Source: Cytophagales bacterium
GTDB taxonomy: Bacteria; Bacteroidota; Bacteroidia; Cytophagales; 172606-1
Assembly: GCA_030448185.1 (NCBI GenBank)
Contig: JAUJNL010000035.1
Coordinates: forward strand, 1 to 59,646
Reading direction: 5' to 3'
DNA: 59,646 nt
Shown: positions 54,299 to 59,646 of the stretch, piece after piece
Layout of the letters: each line of letters opens with the position of its first letter
Numbering within the stretch: the stretch's first letter is position 1
Program-made: the position numbers and the translations under genes
Notes under the pieces: model-generated
Databases searched by the model: none
Told to the model about the DNA's origin: nothing
Seen by the model: the letters and a program-made list of their open reading frames with translations, nothing else

Positions 54299-55703
54299 CT
54301 ATTCAGGCTGCTTGGGGTGCCCTGCCTTACGGGTGGTTGCCTCCTTCTTTTTTGCTTTAATTATAGGCAGATAGATGCCACCATATGCATTAATTCCGTG
54401 GAGTTTGCCCAGTCCCAGTAGGCCGGTTAGGTTATCAGACCCTATGAAAAAGCTCCGAAGCGGAAGGCAAATCCGGCAGCAAAGTTGCTGTAGTTGTCTT
54501 GAAAAGACAGGGGCAGAGACACTTCCAGAAGTTTTGTTTCCAGACGCGGTGTTAGGGCAACGAGGGCATTTTGCCGCATGGCTATTGCATTCCGGTTCCG
54601 CATTCCCTGTATCCAGGTAAGATTGGCGTAAAGATTGCCGGTAATTCTATAGTCTACATTCACGTTCAAAGCAGTCGGTAAGCCAGCCCGGAACGCAGTA
54701 CTTTGCTCGTTAGGTTGTTCGTCCAGCACATCATTTGATACCTCTTCGGTATTATCTACATTGGCTTCTTCCAAATCGCTAATATTGATGGTAAGGTTTT
54801 GCCGGACCAGGTGATAACTGGTCACTTGGGCTGGGTCGCTATGATAGACGGCCCAGATCCAGCAAAGCAACTCCTATTCGGTAGCGGTATTTATTCTTGC
54901 TGTTCAACTGGTACTGCTCCGAATGAGGGCGATACTCGTAAGTAATTACCCAGGTCGAGCCCCCAGCCCTTGCCGAGAGCACCGCCCGAAGACCCGTATT
55001 GCAAATCCAGGCTTTTTACATCCAGATAAGTGCTGTCGCCGTTCTGACGCACCAAGTAGTTGAATTGGGGAGAAATTGCATAGGCGCTGAACAATCCGTA
55101 GAGCCGTTTAACGGTAATGCCACCTTTCAAAGAATGCGCATTCTGGTCAAAGATCGTTCTGGCGTAAGTCAGACCTATTTCGGCATAAGCGTTTGCATTG
55201 GTGGCAAAAGTAGTTTGATAAGGTGTATTCTGTAAGGAAAGTTTATCAGTCCCGTTCTTAATTAGCCGGAGAATAGGCTCCGATACATTATTTAACTGAA
55301 GAACTCCCCGGCCGCGGGTAGTAAGCGCAACACTATGTTTGGGGCTTAATGCAAGCATAAATGAAGGGCCACGCAATTCAGAGCCAAGGGAAGCCATTTT
55401 AGGTTTGCCATTCAGCCGTTCCTGCAGGTTTGATTGGATTGTGGTAAAAATCTCCGCTGGTAATACCCTCTTTATGGCTTTAGATAAAGACCCTTTGTAA
55501 TGAACGTAATTATTGGTAAGGTGAAGATGAGGGCTGGAAAGCTGAAAGTAGAAAACATATGGTGAAGCAGCAATGGAAGCAGGATTGATGTAAATACCAC
55601 CAGTGCCAGCGTAATTGCTGTTGGCGACACCGAGCATTTGCTGACTTGTTGCACTTATGCAAGAGCCAACACCAAGCAGGCAGGTAAAAAGTAGTTTTTT
55701 CAT
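54299..55703 (-). pseudogene. DUF5723-like outer-membrane protein, three frameshifts
   Basis: Signal peptide MKKLLFTCLLGVGSCISATS, then a barrel-type N terminus (YAGTGGIYINPASIAASPYV, FMLALSPKHSVALTTRGRGV) clean to about 54940. After frame changes near 54935 and 54850 it continues (VTSYHLVRQNLTINISDLEE, LNVNVDYRITGNLYANLTWI). The last break, in a T-run near 54450, separates the conserved end (FFIGSDNLTGLLGLGKLHGI, YGGIYLP), which stops at 54299. The layout fits the DUF5723 family of surface barrels in Bacteroidota. Repaired, it would be about 468 residues. Confidence 0.68.
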
Positions 55704-56089
55704 GGCGTAGAGAATGAGATATTAAGGATTTGCCTGCATGTCAGACTGCTCCTATTACTACCGGCGAAAATTTGATCGGGTGAGAATGGCTGCTTTCACC
55801 ATTGGTAGGTGTTGTAGGCAGGTAAGAAAAAGCCAGGCTAATTATAGGGATTAACAAACATACAAGACTGTGAACCAATAATTTATAAATCTTGCCCTTT
55901 GCAAGATAGATCTAGCCTCTATCTTACGCAGAATGATAGCTGCTCAAAAAGGGGGCAGGTTAGAAGGTTACGGGTCGGCTAGAATTTAGCGGCCAGGCCT
56001 ACTATTAACAAAGATATGTCCAGGTCATTATTGGAGAAGGAGTACTCACTAGCATCGCAGTAGCTAAGGCTCAACGTTTCATGCCGGTC
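55704..56089. other. Intergenic region, no gene seen
   Basis: Spacer between the DUF5723-like gene and the truncated porin copy. No frame, repeat or RNA gene recognised; the shared 24-nt promoter element is not present here. Confidence 0.45.
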
Positions 56090-56549
56090 TATTGCCAACT
56101 GAAGGCATATCCAATTGTAAGAGCTACTGTACGGCTTTTACCAGTCGGCATCCATTTTTATACTTGTTTCGAAAATGGCGGATGATTTCTCAAAGTTGGT
56201 AAGCCTTAAGCTCTAGCATACGTCCAGCAGCAAAGCCCCGGCCAGCCCGCAGTTCCACGCCACCGCCCAATTGTAGGCCCACGTCCAGCCGGTTTACCTC
56301 GTCGCTGTCCAAGTAAAGTTCATCATCGACACTCTCTTTATTGTTATCGCCAAACTTTATTTTGTGAGTTTTCGCTTTCCCCATATTTAATCAACCTGTT
56401 TGAGTAAGACCCAGGTTAGATTTTTCTGCTTCTCCATCGTAGGAGTAAGATCCCAGTGCAATCCCGGCTTTGGGGATGAGGGTGTACTGAGCGAATGAGG
56501 CCCAGCTAGAGGCAACCGTAAATGCGATAGTCAGAAGTGTTTTCTTCAT
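56090..56549 (-). pseudogene. Truncated second copy of the porin-family gene
   Basis: The first ~49 codons (from the ATG at 56549) appear identical to the gene at 44993. Then sequence is missing, and a diverged second half resumes at 56384 (DDELYLDSDEVNRLDVGLQL, then SRTVALTIGYAFS in another frame). About 60 codons of the middle have been deleted and frames shifted, so it is not functional. Confidence 0.75.
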
Positions 56550-56624
56550 AACAAATAAAAGAATTTAGGTGAGATTGAATAAATAAAAGTGTACTACAGA
56601 GTTGCCGGTTAGGTGGAAGGTCAC
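56402..56624. repeat. 223-bp exact direct repeat, copy B
   Basis: Appears identical to 44846-45068 in the same orientation. The breakpoints fall inside the coding region and just after the 24-nt promoter element. Confidence 0.85.
56601..56624 (-). promoter_or_regulatory. Shared 24-nt promoter element, porin remnant
   Basis: Part of the exact duplication; 52 nt before the remnant's start codon. Confidence 0.55.
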
Positions 56625-56836
56625 CGGGGCAAAGGAAAATTTTTTTAAAAAATAGCGGGGAAACCGATAGCTGGAGCTAAACAATTTATTTGAAATAGTC
56701 CCTGTAAATGAATTGTTTGCCCAAAAGTGCTAACTTGGGTTACGGCTAAGTAGGTTACTTTACGTCAATAATTTTAAGTGACTACCAACCAAGAATTGAT
56801 TAAAGTATCTACCCAAAAAATAATTTAATCCAGCCG

Positions 56837-56860
56837 GTGACCTTTGCCAAAGGCGGACAC
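56837..56860 (+). promoter_or_regulatory. Shared 24-nt promoter element before the ECF sigma gene
   Basis: Plus-strand element beginning GTGACCTT and ending CGGACAC, the same length as the other copies but more diverged inside. It ends 7 nt before the ATG at 56868, so transcription may be leaderless or the true start may lie further in. It suggests autoregulation. Confidence 0.5.
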
Positions 56861-56867
56861 TTACTTT

Positions 56868-57441
56868 ATGAACGCGAGAATTGCCTACTCGGATGAGTCG
56901 TTATTGGCCGGAATCAGGTCGGGAGAGGAAGCGATAATGGAAATTGTGTACCGGAAGTATTACCCATGGTAGCGCATTTTGTGAGAAACAATAATGGGAA
57001 TGAGAGTGATGCGGAGGATTTGTACCAGGAAGGATTACTGGTGGTTTTTCGCCGGATCAAAGAGGGGAAGACATTCAGCACCTAAAAACGTATATTTATT
57101 CTGTGTGCCGGTTGAAGTGGCTGGAGCGGCTCCGATTCCGTAAGCGGCACCCTGAAAAACTGGTAGAAAGTCACGAGTTCGTAGAAATAGATTTAAACGC
57201 GGAAGCAGAAGATCCCGCGCCGTACCATCAGGCGATGCGACAAGCTTTGGAGGAATTAGACGAGGTATGCCGTCGCTTGCTAATGGTCTTTTATTTTGAA
57301 AAAAAATCAATGGATGAAATTGCCGCTCTCCTTGGGTATAACCAAGCTAATACGGCCAAATCCAAAAAAAACAAGTGTATGGATCGAATGAGGGATAAAG
57401 CCAAAGCTATCCTGAGCGCATTTCAAAACAAAGAATTATGA
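56868..57441 (+). pseudogene. ECF RNA polymerase sigma factor, two single-base frameshifts
   Basis: Read across two frame changes it is a complete sigma-70 region 2/region 4 protein of about 192 residues: SLLAGIRSGEEAIMEIVYRK, then DAEDLYQEGLLVVFRRI (region 2), then LEELDEVCRRLLMVFYFEKK and MDEIAALLGYNQANTAKSKK (region 4). The breaks are at 56966 (CCC where CCCC restores the frame) and about 57066 (GGGG where GGGGG restores it). Both are losses of one base in a homopolymer, so sequencing error is likely. The stop overlaps the anti-sigma start (ATGA). The 24-nt element sits directly upstream. Confidence 0.8.
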
Positions 57442-58136
57442 GTAGCCAAGAAGATATAACGGAACGGATTGACCGGTATTTGGATGGGCAGTTAGTTGGT
57501 AGTGAACAAGCAGAATTCGAGCAGCAACTACAACAGAACGCTGAGCTTAGATTGGAGGTAGAGGCACAAAAGTCAGTTCGAAAAATGCTGCAAGCACGCG
57601 GTGAAGACGAATTAAGGGCTAAATTTAAACAATTTCATGCCCGACTGCAGGCTGAAGATAAGGCTGTGTTACTAAAAGCAGATGATGAAGTATCATCTGC
57701 GACAACTACCAACGTTCGCAGCATGTGGCGTAAAACCAATGTATTAGCCATTGCTGCTTCTTTTACCATACTACTGGTAGCGGGAAGTATACTTTGGTTT
57801 AATCATAATCCTTTATTGAATAGCAGCCGGACAGAAGCCATTTCCGGTAAAATTTTTCAGGTTCCCCTCATGCAAGCAGATGGAATGGGGTACGCTGGTA
57901 CGGGAACGGAAATGGATTCGGTAGTAGTACAACTCCTTTCCGACAAGCGGTACGCCAATCACTATCGTTTCAAGGATACCCTGCAGATTTTTTCCCAATC
58001 ATTGGATATTAGCAGGATAGACCAATGGAGAATAGAATATAATGATAGTTTAAATACCTACACCATCAGTATAAGTGGACGCCGGTACCCGCTCGACCGG
58101 GGATTTAATGACATTAATGAGTTAAAGCCCGAGTAA
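57438..58136 (+). CDS. Anti-sigma-factor-like transmembrane protein
   Basis: A 232-residue protein overlapping the sigma gene by 4 bp. The N-terminal cytoplasmic part (ERIDRYLDGQLVGSEQAEFE, ELRLEVEAQKSVRK) has the helical layout of Bacteroidota anti-sigma domains, without the zinc ligands of the ZAS type. A single membrane helix at about 100-120 (VLAIAASFTILLVAGSILWF) and a periplasmic domain with repeated Asp/Tyr-rich strands follow. It is predicted to hold the ECF factor at the membrane until an envelope signal arrives. The frame is intact, whereas the sigma gene appears broken. Confidence 0.8.
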   Translation: MSSQEDITERIDRYLDGQLVGSEQAEFEQQLQQNAELRLEVEAQKSVRKMLQARGEDELRAKFKQFHARLQAEDKAVLLKADDEVSSATTTNVRSMWRKTNVLAIAASFTILLVAGSILWFNHNPLLNSSRTEAISGKIFQVPLMQADGMGYAGTGTEMDSVVVQLLSDKRYANHYRFKDTLQIFSQSLDISRIDQWRIEYNDSLNTYTISISGRRYPLDRGFNDINELKPE

Positions 58137-58175
58137 CTTACAATAGCAGTAACAAAGTAGCTAAACCAGACCAGT

Positions 58176-59646
58176 ATGAAGGTTTATAATCGACATGTAA
58201 TCCTGGTGAACTTACTCCTGATAATCCTTACTGTACGAAGTTACGCCGAGCAGCTATTGCCTGCCACGCATTATAAGTATCGGGTAATCTTATCCGTATG
58301 CCAGAAGATCGCGGCGGCTAGGGGAGATGTTCGCAAAATGCCAGAATTAGAGGTAGTAAGTAAAAATGCTGGTTCAAGCAGAATAGCCATGTTCAAATGG
58401 CTACCCGTACCCAAGATTTACGTGGATGAGCAGCTGTACGATTTGTGCCAAACTTTTGGCAGCGATTCCGTAAATGCCCTGGCCTGCATAGTGGGCCACG
58501 AACTAGCCCATTATTACGAAAACCACGGTTCAACCAGCAGCTTTGCCAATTTAGCAGGAGTAGCTTGGGCCCATACGGGAATAACCCAAGCCGAAAAAGT
58601 ACGCTTGGAAGCCGAAGCTGATCGGTTCGGCTTGTTTTACGGCTTTTTAGCTGGTTATGATACTTTCCGCTTACTACCCCAGATACTGGCTGCGGTCTAT
58701 CAGCATTATGACGTACCGGCGCAATTGCCGGGTTATCCTGCTAAAGAAGAACGATTAAAGATAGCTGAGCAACAAAGACAAGCAGTGATGCCGCTGGTCC
58801 AAGTCTTTCAAACGGGGCAATTGCTTTATTTAAGGAAGCATTACGAGGAAGCCACGGTTTGCTTTAATTATTTACTGGCTAACTATCCCGGGCGGGAAGT
58901 GTATAATAATGCTGGCGTAGCAAAACTGGCCCAAGTGGTCCAGTTGATTGACGCGGAACAGTTATACTTTGCCTATCCTTTTGAGCTGGATGCCAGTACC
59001 CGTCTGCGCAGAAGCAGTACCCAGGTGCGCGCTCTGGGAGACCAAGAAATCAGGCAGCAGAAGATTGACCACCTATTGTCACAAGCGCAGCACGATTTTG
59101 AGAGAGCCATTTTAATGGATGAATCTTATACGGCTGGGTACGTTAATTTAGCCTGTGTGTACTCGTTGCAGAACAATCAGGAGGCGGCAATTGGTAAAAT
59201 TAAAGAACTGGAAAGAGTTTGTACGGCAACTCATATTTCCCTGCCGGGTAACGCGCATCTTATCAGGGGCATTGCCTGGGTGAAGAGCGGTCAAGTAGCC
59301 AAAGCCAGACCTGATTTTGACAATGCCGCCAAAAATGATGCCTATCTGGCCTCTTATAACCTGGCTCTATACCATAAGATACACACTTCTTGGCGCGATC
59401 ACATTAAAGATTGGTTTACTAACTGGCCAACCGTTGAGAGCTGGATTGAGCAATTTTGGGGAGAAGCTAAAACCCGAACCAATACAGCAAAGCGGGGTGT
59501 CGAAGAAAAGACGCTGGTTAATCCGAAGGGAAACGAAAAAAGCAGCCCTATAAACATTCCTGATAAAGCTTTTCCAGTAAAAATTACGGGTAGTGAAACC
59601 CCTCAAAGTAACTACTTAACGATTAAATTAATCGATTATACCCTAC
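58176..59646 (+). CDS. M48-family metallopeptidase with TPR-like C terminus (partial, runs off right edge)
   Basis: 490 codons are visible from the ATG at 58176. A signal peptide (VILVNLLLIILTVRSYA) is followed by a zinc peptidase domain: His108-Glu109 and His112 in GHELAHYYENHG, with the third ligand expected in LEAEADRFG (Glu145/Glu147). From about residue 210 the protein is helical with TPR-like units (EEATVCFNYLLANYPGREVY, HDFERAILMDESYTAGYVNL, QNNQEAAIGKIKEL). M48 enzymes act in envelope quality control. It follows the sigma/anti-sigma pair by 40 bp on the same strand and is probably co-transcribed, a sensible output for an envelope-stress sigma factor. Confidence 0.82.
   Translation, partial: MKVYNRHVILVNLLLIILTVRSYAEQLLPATHYKYRVILSVCQKIAAARGDVRKMPELEVVSKNAGSSRIAMFKWLPVPKIYVDEQLYDLCQTFGSDSVNALACIVGHELAHYYENHGSTSSFANLAGVAWAHTGITQAEKVRLEAEADRFGLFYGFLAGYDTFRLLPQILAAVYQHYDVPAQLPGYPAKEERLKIAEQQRQAVMPLVQVFQTGQLLYLRKHYEEATVCFNYLLANYPGREVYNNAGVAKLAQVVQLIDAEQLYFAYPFELDASTRLRRSSTQVRALGDQEIRQQKIDHLLSQAQHDFERAILMDESYTAGYVNLACVYSLQNNQEAAIGKIKELERVCTATHISLPGNAHLIRGIAWVKSGQVAKARPDFDNAAKNDAYLASYNLALYHKIHTSWRDHIKDWFTNWPTVESWIEQFWGEAKTRTNTAKRGVEEKTLVNPKGNEKSSPINIPDKAFPVKITGSETPQSNYLTIKLIDYTL

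Overview
The window looks like a chromosomal segment of a Bacteroidota bacterium, most likely order Cytophagales (Spirosoma/Larkinella-like). The evidence is the set of lineage-typical families (DUF3667, DUF5723-like and DUF6134-like proteins, the GH3/beta-lactamase fusion, 7TMR-DISM kinases with LuxR-type regulators, an ECF sigma/anti-sigma pair) and moderate GC with AT-rich intergenic DNA. The genus is inferred. I recognised no rRNA or tRNA genes, transposase genes or CRISPR array.

Layout. 1-7.3 kb holds ordinary metabolism: an arylsulfatase cut by the left edge, a DUF3667 membrane protein, a 2,5-dioxovalerate-type aldehyde dehydrogenase, an aldo/keto reductase and a decayed GH3/beta-lactamase gene. 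From 8 to 53 kb the window is an accessory region dominated by immune-like multidomain proteins. These are a convergent pair sharing a SLOG-like domain; an LRR-ROC/COR-TIR protein whose LRR array is broken by frameshifts; a double alpha/beta-hydrolase whose CHAT protease half has decayed; a SIR2-TIR protein directly upstream of an nSTAND NTPase-LRR-TPR protein ending in an FlhA/SctV-like (FHIPEP) domain, followed by a second soluble FHIPEP protein; an AT-rich operon in which a membrane protein and a TIR protein share an amyloid-like motif; a decayed TIR-nSTAND-LRR gene; and an exported TPR-CHAT protein. Between them lie a four-gene VioB/RebD-like biosynthetic cluster (22.4-26.2 kb), a DUF433/DUF5615 toxin-antitoxin pair, and two-component genes whose kinases have lost the phospho-acceptor histidine. 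From 53 to 59.6 kb come envelope proteins, the ECF sigma/anti-sigma pair and an M48 metallopeptidase cut by the right edge.

Cross-cutting structure. (i) A 24-nt element lies 51-55 nt upstream of four exported-protein genes or remnants and again just before the ECF sigma start, suggesting one sigma regulon. (ii) A dyad ATACCTA-N4-TAGGTAT occurs five times, always in intergenic DNA next to conflict-type or exported genes. (iii) Two copies of a ~185-bp MITE-like element with TA flanks lie in opposite orientation 28 kb apart; one supplies the stop codon of a kinase remnant. (iv) A 223-bp direct duplication carries a porin 5' end and its promoter.

Many accessory genes are interrupted by single-base frameshifts, several in short homopolymers. 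Real decay and assembly error cannot be separated from the sequence alone, so those genes are described both as fragments and as the protein they would encode if repaired.
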